A stretch of 64,000 nucleotides of DNA from NCBI GenBank assembly GCA_048013815.1, contig CM106586.1, positions 22,382,001 through 22,446,000 of the forward strand. The letters run 5' to 3'. Position numbers and translations under genes: made by a program. This stretch comes from Setoptus koraiensis. Lineage: Eukaryota > Arthropoda. The notes beneath the pieces are model-generated. The model saw only the letters and a program-made list of their open reading frames with translations, was not told where the DNA came from and did not search any database. This document shows positions 1 through 14,874 of the stretch, piece after piece; the stretch's first letter is position 1; every line of letters begins with the position of its first letter.

Positions 1-46
1 TTTCATAGAGTGTTTGTCAGTGGCGGCCCTCTAAACACCTTCTCAG

Positions 47-310
47 GTAGTCCTAGCTCAAGTGTCATTGATAGCCAATTGGAAGGAGTTGATTGTGGTA
101 ACTTCGAATAGATTGATTGGCTTGCAGCAACAACAACAGCGACAACCCACTTCCGGGTTCGTCATACGCGCCGAATTGGGCCCCAATCAGGCCGCTGTGG
201 AACAAAGTCTCGAGATGATCAAAAGCAACATCTATTGGCGAAGTCACATTGAGTCCCGATTCACCAAGTGGCTCGGTCAGTGCGAGGCCATGAACAGAAT
301 CTCCAGGTGA
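47..310 (+). CDS. Terminal exon of a probable M1-family aminopeptidase (partial)
   Basis: An open frame runs to a TGA at 308-310. An acceptor (TTCTCAG ending at 46) would let the exon start in frame at 47. The translation ends with a stretch of the form A-A-V-E-Q-S-L-E-x-I-K-S-N-I-x-W, then R-F-T-K-W-L, which is the helical C-terminus typical of M1 zinc aminopeptidases (ERAP1_C region, where a series of helices ends in N-I-x-W). A short CAACAA-coded glutamine run (QQQQQ) interrupts it. The catalytic HExxH domain would lie upstream, outside the window, so neither activity nor location can be judged. A minus-strand ORF over the same bases (65-463) looks like a shadow. The family call rests on about 50 residues. 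Confidence 0.5.
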   Translation, partial: VVLAQVSLIANWKELIVVTSNRLIGLQQQQQRQPTSGFVIRAELGPNQAAVEQSLEMIKSNIYWRSHIESRFTKWLGQCEAMNRISR

Positions 311-1334
311 CGCTATCACGAAAAATTGAAGGCAAAACTGAATGGACGAGACAAAATTATCATCGGCAATCGACTGTATGGGTGATTGCTGATGATAGTG
401 TGCCCATGTACAGTTTGCATTCACTACAATAACCGTCAATGTTGGAATTGATAAAGTTACCATGTAAATAGGTGGCAGTGTTAGGCCATGTCAGCATCTG
501 TTACTTGATATTCTCGAGTGGTCCCGCCAGGGTAACTAGCAGCTGAACAAAACATTTTTCTCATGTGAGAAAGCACCTTTGTTTCTGAAATATAGAGATG
601 TGAAACAAGAGATATTTGGTTTTTAGCGCCCAATTCCAATTGAGTAGCGATAGGGTTAGTGATGGTTCATACGTTTATTCGTGTGACTAGTACAATCAAG
701 CTTTTTTTAGGCAAATATAGAACATAGGATGAACGTTATCTCTAAATTCCTCAGCTATCACACATACAATCAACACAGCCAAGGTCGCATGACTCAGTGT
801 CAGATATCAGCTACGTGGGGCGAGACCCATCAGTTGCGCACAGTGACAGGTTATCTTCTGGTACAGGTACTCTTCTGAACGTATCGACCATTCATTTCCA
901 CACAGAAAATAATAAGCGCTCGTGATACTGCTATAATAAGCAAAACTTGTGATATCTTGTTTTGGCGACATCTAGAAACTATCTGCAACAGGCGCTCAGC
1001 ACGTGGGATTCACATTGCAAAGTTTACACAACTATCTATAGATATAACTTGCCATATTCGGCATTTAAACGAAGTCTGAAAAGTGGATCGGCTGTTACAT
1101 GGTCTATATCCAAGAGGTAACATTTGGCTGTTCGCTATATTCATAGAAACAATTGTCCGCAAATAAAAATTTCTTCCTGGATCATTGGAACGAGAAAAAG
1201 GGTTTACAGTGTAAATAGTGGGACTATTCGAATGACCTACTGTCGCTTCTTATTCTGGCACATTCACAAAGGTTCAGAAATATTGAAGCTCAAGATATAA
1301 TTCACCGGAAGGGGACAACAAAACAAGCGCAATA
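311..1334. other. Intergenic stretch, nothing recognised
   Basis: About 1 kb after the aminopeptidase-like exon. It presumably holds that gene's 3' UTR and the promoter of the next gene. I see no long frame, RNA gene or repeat. Confidence 0.5.
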
Positions 1335-1892
1335 ATGATTTATACACTGATTGCCGCGGCTATCTTAATGACAATCATTGTTTACACCAGTCATGAACCA
1401 AAACTTGAACTTCCTGAATGTGATATGTACTCACAAAACTTGGCTCGTAATCGCAGTGAATATGATCCCCTATTTTTGTTCATCAAAGAAAATTGTCCAT
1501 CGAAGGACTTGTTGGCACATATTCTATGGGTTAAGGTTGCGAACTCGCTAACACCCCGATATACGTCTATCATAAACCCCGATCTAAAACGGTACAGACT
1601 TATGAATGAGCAGAAAATGGAACAAATCAGATGGTTGAGTGAGGCAGAGAGTAAAGTATCCGAGTATTACTCTACGGTGGCAGACATGGCTACTCGGCCA
1701 TCAACTGAACCAGAGAGTCTCGTGATTGTTACTGAAATCACCAGATACCCCAGCTCAAGCGCCATCGATGACCTGTTGAAAGAAGTTGATGATGACAATC
1801 TAGAGTCAATTGATCGACTCGCAATGGATTACTTCTGGACGCATCACGAAGATGAGAATATTTTGAAGTTCCTGCGGGTTGCAGTGAATTAA
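1335..1892 (+). CDS. Uncharacterised protein with N-terminal signal anchor, 185 aa
   Basis: Single-exon frame from ATG 1335 to TAA 1892, followed by two AATAAA signals (1925-1930 and 1946-1951), which supports a real transcript end. Residues 1-18 form a hydrophobic stretch (IYTLIAAAILMTIIVY), fitting a cleaved signal peptide or a type II anchor. The rest is soluble-looking, acidic near the C-terminus (EVDDDN), with two cysteines in the N-terminal third (C29 and C54). No motif I know. It lies just upstream of a membrane-anchored tyrosine-rich protein in the same orientation. It could be a lineage-specific secreted or lumenal protein. No function is proposed. Confidence 0.7.
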   Translation: MIYTLIAAAILMTIIVYTSHEPKLELPECDMYSQNLARNRSEYDPLFLFIKENCPSKDLLAHILWVKVANSLTPRYTSIINPDLKRYRLMNEQKMEQIRWLSEAESKVSEYYSTVADMATRPSTEPESLVIVTEITRYPSSSAIDDLLKEVDDDNLESIDRLAMDYFWTHHEDENILKFLRVAVN

Positions 1893-2198
1893 AAAGTTTA
1901 TAAATTAGCTTGACACACTTACTTAATAAACTTACAAAACAGATAAATAAAACAGAGAGTGAGACAGGTTGCGAGTTCTTCTGTGATTTGAAGAGAGCGA
2001 CCCCTGGTGCGATATCATCCCGAACAAAAAACGGTTCAAACTTGGCGCGCTCACATTAAATATAAAGAAGAGTTGCAATGAAAATTGACAAGGAACTTGC
2101 TGTGTGATTTATATCAAAACAATTAATATTCACGATGATTATTCTCTCCGCATTGAATCAAGTTTATCTGATTCCCTTTATATTGTGACCGCCATCCT

Positions 2199-3542
2199 AT
2201 GCTAGATCAGTCTGCATTCTTTGCTGTAGCTTCCATGGTGATAATTCTAGTGACAATTTTCAAATTACTATCCTGTGCCTCTTGCCTCAGTAAAAACAAG
2301 AATAAACATACTAGGAAAAATGATCCCGCCGTGGCCGCCACCGAGTGTGACGTCCAACATTTGGCCACCCCAATATTAATTTATCCGAGGCCTTTCTCCG
2401 AGCCTGCCGATCGATCTTATGACACAGTAGATGCTATACAAGAGAGCTCCAGTATTAATCACAATAATAATCATATTAATAATAATAATGATGGTGAAAA
2501 TGACCAACAAATAGCTGCTCGAACAGGATTAACGCCCATACCGGCCAGCATATCCCCGGTGCCCTCCTCATTGATTCAACACCATCCACAACAACAACAA
2601 CAATTACAACAATTACAATCACAGCAACTACTACCACCACATGCAACCAGCAGCGGTAATAATAATATCAATACTATTTCTGTAAATAATAATATTAATT
2701 CATCTGAACAAATTATCCAATCTCAGCAATCAGACACTCGTCAACCCGCTGGACACTCCTACGATATCATCTCAGTTAGGGAGCCCTTGGCTAACGTTCT
2801 GGCAGGTAGATTGAATACTCAAGACGCCACACAAGGAACATCTCGATCAACAAAAAGCACACAAAAGCAAACGTCGGGAGATCATGAATATATCGAAGTA
2901 GATAGTGAGAGGACATCATGTTTCTATGAAGAAATTGCCCTGACTAACAATAATACGACCGGTCCAGTCTATTCTGTAATTGACAAATCAACAAAAAAAT
3001 CAACCATTCCAATCACATTGCCCAGCTCATCGTCACAACGTTCGAGTTCTAGTCCAATTAATGAGCAAAACATTGATCTTCTATATGCAAAGATCGACAA
3101 AGGTGGTGAATCATCTAGGAATGCAATGAAGATGATGGATAGTGATCATCCCACCACCTCTTCTCCTCAACCCCAATTGCCACCTAGGCCGTCTTCCTCA
3201 TCCGTCATGATACCATTATCAAGTAATTCTCAATCAAATGTCACAAGGCAACAGAATAAGCCGCCAGGATATGATCAAATTTATGGTTTAGATGATGACG
3301 AGTCGGAGTGTGATGTAGGTTACGAATTCGTCAGATCAAACACATACCAAGAAATTATCGATGCTGGTTACGAAAAAATTAAAGAACCTGCCAATGCAAA
3401 TAGTTCAACCATGGCTGATTATGGAGGCTATGAAATTGTTCAGCCTGTTTATTCCTCACCCTCTGGAACCCTAGCGGAGCCAAATTACGAAGTTATTAGG
3501 TCTTGCCAACTTGCACCTTCAAATGATGAATCTAATCGGTAG
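2199..3542 (+). CDS. Single-pass transmembrane adaptor-like protein with many YxxPhi motifs
   Basis: 447 aa, single exon, ATG 2199, TAG 3542, AATAAA at 3845-3850. The layout is a very short N-terminus (residues 1-6), one hydrophobic segment (about 7-25), a juxtamembrane C-x-x-C (C26 and C29), a basic patch (KNKNKHTRK) and a long disordered tail. The tail carries about a dozen Tyr-x-x-hydrophobic motifs: Y74 (YDTV), Y188 (YDII), Y231 (YIEV), Y243 (YEEI), Y258 (YSVI), Y296 (YAKI), Y358, Y375 (YEFV), Y383 (YQEI), Y391 (YEKI), Y411 (YEIV) and Y430 (YEVI), plus a proline motif (LPPRP, about 327-331) that could bind SH3 domains. This is the architecture of vertebrate transmembrane adaptors such as LAT and PAG1, where the C-x-x-C is palmitoylated and phosphotyrosines recruit SH2 proteins. 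No sequence homology is claimed. Polyasparagine and polyglutamine tracts fill residues 87-172. Confidence 0.85.
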   Translation: MLDQSAFFAVASMVIILVTIFKLLSCASCLSKNKNKHTRKNDPAVAATECDVQHLATPILIYPRPFSEPADRSYDTVDAIQESSSINHNNNHINNNNDGENDQQIAARTGLTPIPASISPVPSSLIQHHPQQQQQLQQLQSQQLLPPHATSSGNNNINTISVNNNINSSEQIIQSQQSDTRQPAGHSYDIISVREPLANVLAGRLNTQDATQGTSRSTKSTQKQTSGDHEYIEVDSERTSCFYEEIALTNNNTTGPVYSVIDKSTKKSTIPITLPSSSSQRSSSSPINEQNIDLLYAKIDKGGESSRNAMKMMDSDHPTTSSPQPQLPPRPSSSSVMIPLSSNSQSNVTRQQNKPPGYDQIYGLDDDESECDVGYEFVRSNTYQEIIDAGYEKIKEPANANSSTMADYGGYEIVQPVYSSPSGTLAEPNYEVIRSCQLAPSNDESNR

Positions 3543-3867
3543 AAATAACCAAATACAAAACTTGTGTTGAGATACGTCACAATGACATGAAGCCTTCGAC
3601 AAGCAACTATGATATGGTCGCCCTAGAGTTTCGTTATCATGGCTATGAGTAAAAGTTCATCATTAATGTCTGTTTGACCTTAGCTATTATGTAAATGTAT
3701 GCATTAGGTAAAAAGAATAATTCATATGGACACTAGATGAGGAGGGAACTCTTCAATGATAGCGAGCTTTGCTTCAAACTTTTATAAGTCACGCTTATAA
3801 TGAACGGTGATATACTGGTATTCTACAGTTTATTAATCACAGTCAATAAACAAAATCAGATATTGGA
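3543..3867. other. Convergent intergenic stretch
   Basis: Shared 3' region between the tyrosine-rich gene (+) and ALKBH4 (-). It holds a plus-strand AATAAA at 3845-3850, 18 bp before the ALKBH4 stop. Nothing else is seen. Confidence 0.5.
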
Positions 3868-4671
3868 TCAAGTATCTAGTTCTCTTTTGGCAATTTCTAA
3901 GACTGGTTTCGTAAAATCATTGAACTCATGATGTTCCTCTTGTAAGAATGTCTCATGTAGCTCTCTCCAGGTCATGGCTAACCTGCGGGATTTAATATCG
4001 TGCGGTAAAATGCCGTGCATCCAGTCGTGTCTTGCCTCACCATTGATTATTACTAATGATCGTTCTGGCATTGGTATTATTATCTCATAAGGCGGTTCGC
4101 TAAACTCTTTAGTTAATCTAAGTACAGTAGGAGATAAAAGATTGATAGTTATCAAGCGATCGCCCCAGACCCACTTATCATCGTAATGAGGACGTATGTA
4201 AGAGCTCCTTGTTGGAAGATACTCTAGGTTACATAATTCTACGGGTATAAAGGTACCTAATTGAGAGGGGTATTTTTTCTTCAAAGAGTTGAATAGTTCT
4301 ATGGCGTATTTGGGGAACCCACAAAATTCTCCAACTCTCACTCTTTGTTTCTTGAAGTTTATCTTGGGTCCAAAGTCCTGTTTTATTCTACCCTCCTGTG
4401 ACTCCGACCAACATTTGTAACTATCTATGTTATCGACAAGCTCTATCTCTTGTGATTCAGTTATTACATCTGGTTCTACAAAAACGCCTTGGATGGGCAC
4501 AAACTCGGCCTTCATGTCATCATCATCTGCCATGAAATGGTCCTTGTGATCACTTGATATCCACGCTTTGTCGCCGCATAGTCTACAGAAAATATACCCA
4601 GGCTTGATTGTCTTCTCTATAGCTGATATAGGAACAAGATTGGCACATTCACACATATCTAAATCCGTCAT
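3868..4671 (-). CDS. ALKBH4: ALKBH4-type Fe(II)/2-oxoglutarate dioxygenase
   Basis: 267 aa, single exon, ATG 4671, stop 3868. The N-terminus has C-x-C and C-x-x-C cysteines (C7, C9, C29, C32), the small cysteine-rich lead typical of ALKBH4. The dioxygenase core keeps H162-Y-D164 (R-P-H-Y-D-D), a distal H219 in R-H-D-W-M-H, and the R229/R230 pair that would bind 2-oxoglutarate, so the enzyme looks intact. Known ALKBH4 proteins demethylate actin K84me1 and have been reported to act on DNA N6-methyladenine; which applies here is open. Human ALKBH4 is about 300 aa, so this is near full length. The start lies 26 bp downstream of the PET117 stop on the same strand. Confidence 0.9.
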   Translation of the reverse strand: MTDLDMCECANLVPISAIEKTIKPGYIFCRLCGDKAWISSDHKDHFMADDDDMKAEFVPIQGVFVEPDVITESQEIELVDNIDSYKCWSESQEGRIKQDFGPKINFKKQRVRVGEFCGFPKYAIELFNSLKKKYPSQLGTFIPVELCNLEYLPTRSSYIRPHYDDKWVWGDRLITINLLSPTVLRLTKEFSEPPYEIIIPMPERSLVIINGEARHDWMHGILPHDIKSRRLAMTWRELHETFLQEEHHEFNDFTKPVLEIAKRELDT

Positions 4672-4697
4672 GATTGAAGAGAAGTTTGCGCCAACCT

Positions 4698-4871
4698 CTA
4701 AGGTTCTTTTTTTGGAGATTGTCTTTGTTCCAGTTTTATCTTCAACCTTTCTTGATCGCGATAAATTCCTTCCCTCATGGATTTTCTCTCATTTTCTTGT
4801 TGTAAGTGTACTCCAATAATGATGCCAGAGGACACCAGACATATAACTCCTATAAGAATTTTGTTGGACAT
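4698..4871 (-). CDS. PET117: PET117 cytochrome c oxidase assembly factor
   Basis: 57 aa from ATG 4871 to TAG 4698. An in-frame TTG reaches 4895, but the ATG gives the normal family N-terminus (M-S-N-K). A single membrane-type segment (residues about 4-20, ending G-V-H-L-Q-Q) is followed by the family signature R-x-G-I-x-R-D-x-E-R and a charged helix. PET117 is a small mitochondrial inner-membrane protein needed for complex IV assembly (heme a synthesis step). The human protein is 81 aa, so the tail is shorter here. It is immediately upstream of ALKBH4 with no room for a separate 3' end or promoter, suggesting a shared transcript. Confidence 0.85.
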   Translation of the reverse strand: MSNKILIGVICLVSSGIIIGVHLQQENERKSMREGIYRDQERLKIKLEQRQSPKKEP

Positions 4872-5730
4872 TATTTGATCAATGTAGCGTGTCAAGTAGT
4901 AAGTTTAGACAGAAGTCTGAAAGATTCCATTGGGAGATTTGTTTCTTTCGTGACTAAGTGCTTCGCCAAACGGGCGTGAGAGGCACTCGCAACGTTACAA
5001 CACAAGTGTATCGCCGAATGCTTCAATTGTTGTGTTGATCGTAAAACTTCAACACCAACTGTGCCAGAACAGCTCACTCGAATCTGTTGTGCACATCGCG
5101 CTTACACTAGAATCTGATCAGCGCCTCTCTCGAGTAATTATTGAACTGCAAGAAAAAACTCACACAGTACGAATTGTATAACTGAAACGTGGATATCCAC
5201 ATTAGTCAGACCATCTGACTCAGATGTTTCCTATACAAACTTCAATCATTGGAGATCAATGATTGTTTTTTCAAAGTATCTAGAATAGAATTTTCTCTGC
5301 TGCTTGCCCAAACACGCCCCCTCTCTACAATCTAAACGTGACAAGAGCCCTGCTACCCGGGGTATTTAAATAATGCCTACTGGGCACGACAAGCCAGATA
5401 TGCAATTGTTCTCATGTGTGTATTTTCCTGCTTATGATCGCATAAATCACGTTTCCACCATCAGACAATCTTTCGACATAGACTTTGATTGGGTTGCAAT
5501 AATTCTATTATTTAATCTATAGTTCACAATTGAATTCAGGATATGAGGACTATTTTCTCAATCACATCGTTTTCGTCCTCAACTATTTGTAATCCAATAG
5601 ATTCTGACATTTAGATTAGTCATTAGCATCCGTTAATAATTCTATATAAGAGTTTGAAATTCCTGTACCAATATCAAAAAAATATATTTGTTTGTTCAGC
5701 AACCTAGGAGAAATTCATAATTAAGAGACA
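4872..5730. promoter_or_regulatory. Divergent promoter region between PET117 and LRRC47
   Basis: About 0.86 kb separates the two divergent start codons. The LRRC47 side has TATATAA at 5643-5649, 82-88 bp before its ATG, a possible TATA box. A second AT box (TATTTAAATAA near 5361) follows a CCCGGGG. No factor site could be assigned. Short frames here look spurious. Confidence 0.4.
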
Positions 5731-7473
5731 ATGGCTTTAAACTGGCACGAGTTACTAAGATCAGCGCCACACGAGCTTAGAATATCTGGACCCAAGCATT
5801 CAAGCCAAATTGAAGAAGAGAAAGGACTCAATGATATTGTCTACAGAATGTACTCACTCAATTTTATGGAGGTCAGTAAGACAACATTGTACACCATTTC
5901 GGATAGAATCAAAGAATTGGAAAATTTAACGGCTCTCATGCTGTACGACAATAAATTGACATCGATACCCAGAGAGATTGGTCGTTTGAAGAAACTCAAG
6001 ACATTGGATATATCCAACAATCAGATAAAAGTTTTGCCATCGGAGCTGGGCCAATTGTCTGAGTTGCAATCTTTTAACATGATCAACAATCAAATATCGC
6101 AATTGCCCAAAGACCTGTCTAAATGGTCCAATCTTATAGTTATAAAGTTCAGTCACAATCATTTTGACCAATTCCCAGCTTCTTTGTGCAATCCAGCTCT
6201 CAAGCAACACCTATTGGAGATACATGGGACAGACAACAAAATAGCTGATATACCAGATGAGATCGGTCAATTGTCGGCACTGAAAGTATTTGATCTCTCC
6301 AACAACAAAATATCGATGGTGCCTGGTGAGCTGGCCGATTGCTCCAAGATAAAAACTTTGTCTCTCCAAGGTAATCCAATCAAAGATAATCGCTTGTTGA
6401 AACTGATCGAAAGAAACCCTGCTAAACAGATTATGCAATATATCGCCAAAAATAATGCTCGTGGCGCTGGTGCAGCTAAAAAACAAAGTTCGGACAACAC
6501 TAATTCAGCGGAGAGCGGTGGCGATGATGCGGTGGAGTTAACAGCTACTAAACAAACTGAATCCGCAGCTGTGGCTGCTCCCCCTCCACCGAGGCGCAAA
6601 AACGAGCCAGCACTTATCGGAACGATAGAGATACTAGCGGTCGCTCCAGATAACTGGTTCATAATCAATGCAGAGAGTGCCATACTAGAGGATCGTAAAA
6701 TCGTAGCTTGTATTGTGAGAAATTTGAATCTCCTCGACGAGAAAGTTTTGAAAAAATTCATATCTTTACAAACTACTATTCACGATACTGTATGTGGTCG
6801 GCGAGAACTTTCAACAATAGCCACTCATGACCTATCTAAAATTGCTCCAAGAATTAAGTTGACCAAAATGTTGCCGCATCGAATAAAAATTGAACCTCTG
6901 AATCGCGGAGGAAAAATCATGACCGGCTCAGAGCTTTATAAGACTCTGAACCAAGAAGCTGAAGCTTACAGGAAGGAAAAGAAGAGAAGTAATTACAGCG
7001 GAATACATAGATATTTATACTTGTTGAAGGATAAGACCCACTATCCAGTAGTCGTAGATGCAAACAACGTAGTTATAACCTTACCACCTTTAACGAATGG
7101 GGAATCTACAAAGGTATAGTTGAAATTTTTATTGATTTCTAATTGATTTTTGCTATCGACTTATAGTAATCAACCTTTTCTCACTCATTCATAATATTTA
7201 CAGATCACCTCTGCTACACGAGATGTACTCATCGAAGTTACTGGTTCAAAAACCCCTAACTGTAAGAAGGCTTTGGATACCCTTTTACACGATATGTTGA
7301 AGATGGAGTTCGATGCCTCCGGTCCAGACCCACAGACGGGGCTCCCTTCACTGAAAGTTGAACCTGTTAGGGTTGTCAGGAGTGATGAGGAGGATAAATT
7401 GTTCTGTGTATATCCGTCAAAAGTTGATCTAATTTTAGACGACATCAATATAGTAAGACACTTCAATGGATAA
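5731..7473 (+). CDS. LRRC47: LRRC47-like leucine-rich repeat / B3-B4 domain protein
   Basis: Two exons: 5731-7113 and 7204-7473, with a 90-bp phase-0 intron (AAG|GTATAG ... TTTACAG|ATC), giving 550 aa. Reading on past the donor stops within two codons, which supports the splice. About seven leucine-rich repeats (roughly residues 60-225, L-x-x-L-x-L-x-x-N) are followed by a low-complexity linker (PPPPRR) and a B3/B4 domain like that of phenylalanyl-tRNA synthetase beta (about 290-450). The second exon holds the conserved C-terminus. This order is diagnostic for LRRC47 (human 583 aa). Its molecular role is poorly known; the B3/B4 fold suggests RNA or tRNA contact. AATAAA at 7632-7637. Confidence 0.9.
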
Positions 7474-7639
7474 TGAAGCCATCATGCAGGAAACATTAAA
7501 GATTCTAGATCGATTGATTCCGATTCTCTTTTGTTTTCTACTTCGGATTACCACAAAAAAGTTATGAGTATTCTAAATGTATCTCTGTCTGTTCCTAATA
7601 GACAGGACTATATACCGACTAGAAATTCAATAATAAATA

Positions 7640-8101
7640 TTATACGATAACAGTTATTCCTTCATCATAGGCCAAATTAACTAAACGATGCTCCGTCGTG
7701 ATCGCATTTATTTCGACTGCAATTCTTGTGGAATTTTGACATTTCTCATTGATTTGATTCTCAGAAATGGCATCTGACAATATCAGAGTGTGGTTTACAT
7801 TTAGCTCATGGCGAAATTCACAACCTTGCACCTGACATAAAGGCCGTACTATGTAAGTTATTGTCTGCTAAACTCTGTTTCTCCGTGCTTGGACAGGTAA
7901 CAATGAGCTATGTTGAGAATCCTTCGTTTTTGCATCATTCTGGTTATTTTCTGGTTGTTTTGAAAGTTCGAAAAGTTGAAAAATATTCAATTCGAATTTT
8001 GGCGCCCGATCTATTCTAGGGAAATCAGTTGTTCTTTCCCCCGTGTTTTTATTCAAAGTAGCGACCGTATGTGTTTTGCTGATTAAACCATTCTCCCACA
8101 T
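7640..8101 (-). CDS. Tentative two-exon small gene, head-to-head with VPS28
   Basis: Two minus-strand frames with coding-like composition lie next to each other: 8101-7874 (ATG 8101) and 7831-7640. A 42-bp intron (donor GTTTAG, acceptor TTTATGTCAG) would join them in phase 0 to give about 139 aa. The donor is weak and the intron very short, so the junction is uncertain. The first part is polar with N-T-G-E-R-T-T. The second has C-x4-C and H-x6-H spacing (C-Q-V-Q-G-C then H-E-L-N-V-N-H) and a hydrophobic end (GITVIV). Not recognised. Its ATG is about 80 bp from the VPS28 ATG on the opposite strand, so a shared divergent promoter is likely if the gene is real. Confidence 0.35.
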
Positions 8102-8181
8102 TGTGGATGGTATACTTTCATATCATATCGTCATCCTACCGACCTATTAGACACATCGGGTATCAAAACTATATCACAAAC

Positions 8182-8799
8182 ATGTCTCAATACGAGGAAA
8201 TTAAACTATTCAGGTTGCCCAGCGAAAGGGAAAATTATGACAATTTAGCGGATTGTTACTCAGTATTAAACACCATACAACACTTGGAGAAGGCCTACAT
8301 TAAGGACGCCATCACATCAACGGAGTACACCGCCGCTTGTTCAAAATTATTGTGTCAATACAGAGCTGCATTCAAACAAATCGATAAACAATTTTCGTCA
8401 TGCGAACAATTTCTGAGAAAATATCGTTTCGAGTGTCCAGCCGCCTTGGAGAGAATACGCGACGATCGTCCAATCACTATCAAAGATGACAAAGGTAACA
8501 CTCACGCTTGTATTGCCGATATTGTTGCAGGCTTTATTACCGTACTAGACAAATTGAGATTAGGCATCAAGTCTATGGATGACCTGCTACCAGATCTACG
8601 CGAATTGCACGAACTTATGGGCCGCCTAACTCTTATACCCACCTCCTATGAGGGTACCAAGCGTGTTAATAATTGGATTGCGACTATGTCGACAATGAGC
8701 GCCAGTGATGATCTGGATGAGACACAAGTGAGACAGATGACATTCGATTTGGATACATCATTTCAAGAATTTAGCAAAATGTTGAAGCAAGACAGTTAA
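8182..8799 (+). CDS. VPS28: VPS28, ESCRT-I subunit
   Basis: 205 aa, single exon. The frame extends upstream to a GTG at 8101, but ATG 8182 gives the normal start (human VPS28 is 221 aa). The N-terminal half (about 10-110) forms the ESCRT-I core helices that bind TSG101/VPS37. The C-terminal four-helix bundle (about 115-205; D-L-L-P-D-L-R-E-L then N-N-W) contacts ESCRT-II. The complex sorts ubiquitinated membrane proteins at endosomes and acts in abscission. The AATAAA at 8798-8803 overlaps the TAA stop (8797-8799), so the 3' UTR must be very short. The next frame on the other strand ends 17 bp away. Confidence 0.93.
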   Translation: MSQYEEIKLFRLPSERENYDNLADCYSVLNTIQHLEKAYIKDAITSTEYTAACSKLLCQYRAAFKQIDKQFSSCEQFLRKYRFECPAALERIRDDRPITIKDDKGNTHACIADIVAGFITVLDKLRLGIKSMDDLLPDLRELHELMGRLTLIPTSYEGTKRVNNWIATMSTMSASDDLDETQVRQMTFDLDTSFQEFSKMLKQDS

Positions 8800-8815
8800 T
8801 AAATAAACAATCTTT

Positions 8816-9238
8816 TTACATGTCAGATCTTCGATAACATCTATAGCTATCATTTTTCATTTGCTGATTGACATGTCCAGTTGCTTCGTCGAGAATATTG
8901 CGATTGTTGCGTTTCTTTTCCATATTCTTTTTTGAAGTTTCATACGATTTTGAATAAATATTGATGGGGCAGTTCGCATCCACCAGTACCATTGTGGAGG
9001 AAGAGCCAAAAATTGTCGAACATATTATTAGAATGTGAGCTGTTGTGAGCAATTCTCTGCTGAGAACTCCTTTTCTAAAAATCTGAAAAATTGGGGGCTC
9101 TTTCAAGGAAAAGGCCCATCGTCTAATACATCTACAATCAACATCTTTGGTATGCCTCTCAGAGTCCCAAAGCTTAGTTGAATCAGTCACCCAAGGATTG
9201 GACGGAATGGGTGTGGTGATAAAAGGGTCATATTCCAT
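8816..9238 (-). CDS. Candidate small protein with one hydrophobic segment, 140 aa
   Basis: Open frame from ATG 9238 to TAA 8816, tail-to-tail with VPS28. The middle has a hydrophobic segment (ELLTTAHILIICSTIFG, about residues 63-79), followed by a basic, polar tail (K-K-N-M-E-K-K-R-N-N). The N-terminal part is rich in Trp, Cys and Pro (N-P-W-V-T-D, C-R-C-I-R-R-W). A second minus-strand frame upstream (9413-9228) overlaps its start and could be another exon. I do not recognise it. The length and residue mix suggest a real small membrane protein, but no homologue is in mind. Confidence 0.35.
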   Translation of the reverse strand: MEYDPFITTPIPSNPWVTDSTKLWDSERHTKDVDCRCIRRWAFSLKEPPIFQIFRKGVLSRELLTTAHILIICSTIFGSSSTMVLVDANCPINIYSKSYETSKKNMEKKRNNRNILDEATGHVNQQMKNDSYRCYRRSDM

Positions 9239-9431
9239 CAGCCCATTGTTGGAAATAACTCAGATAGGATTGCGTTACTTTGGACATTTTTACGCCACCT
9301 ACAATGTTTTGGTCACTTTGTCTATTCCTGAGGCTATCACAACTTTCATACGTTTTCAGAGTATATTGACGATTAAATTTTGTTTCGTAACTCACATCCA
9401 TCTCATAAATCAATACTGCATTAATTTAAAC

Positions 9432-9558
9432 TCATTGTCTAGATCTTTGCGTGACTTTGCTAAATCAATGTGCTCACGTGTTGATCCGTTCCATGGCAAG
9501 TCGGAAATCAACTCTTAATAACTTTGCATCATAGCGTATTCAGGCATATGACTGGCAT
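9432..9558 (-). pseudogene. Duplicated LONP2 exon fragment
   Basis: 127 bp match 19359-19486 inside LONP2 with four substitutions and one 1-bp deletion (about 96% identity), in the same orientation. It corresponds to roughly residues 375-417 of LONP2, the helices before the AAA+ module, and has no open LONP2 frame of its own. Similarity ends sharply at both sides (TCATTGTC start, GGCAT end). It looks like a recent partial duplication of host coding sequence into a gene-poor region about 10 kb away. Confidence 0.9.

Positions 9559-14874
<5,316 letters not shown>

Noticed and set aside
6267-6761. 164-codon minus frame inside LRRC47
   Set aside because: Antisense shadow of the leucine-rich repeat and linker region.
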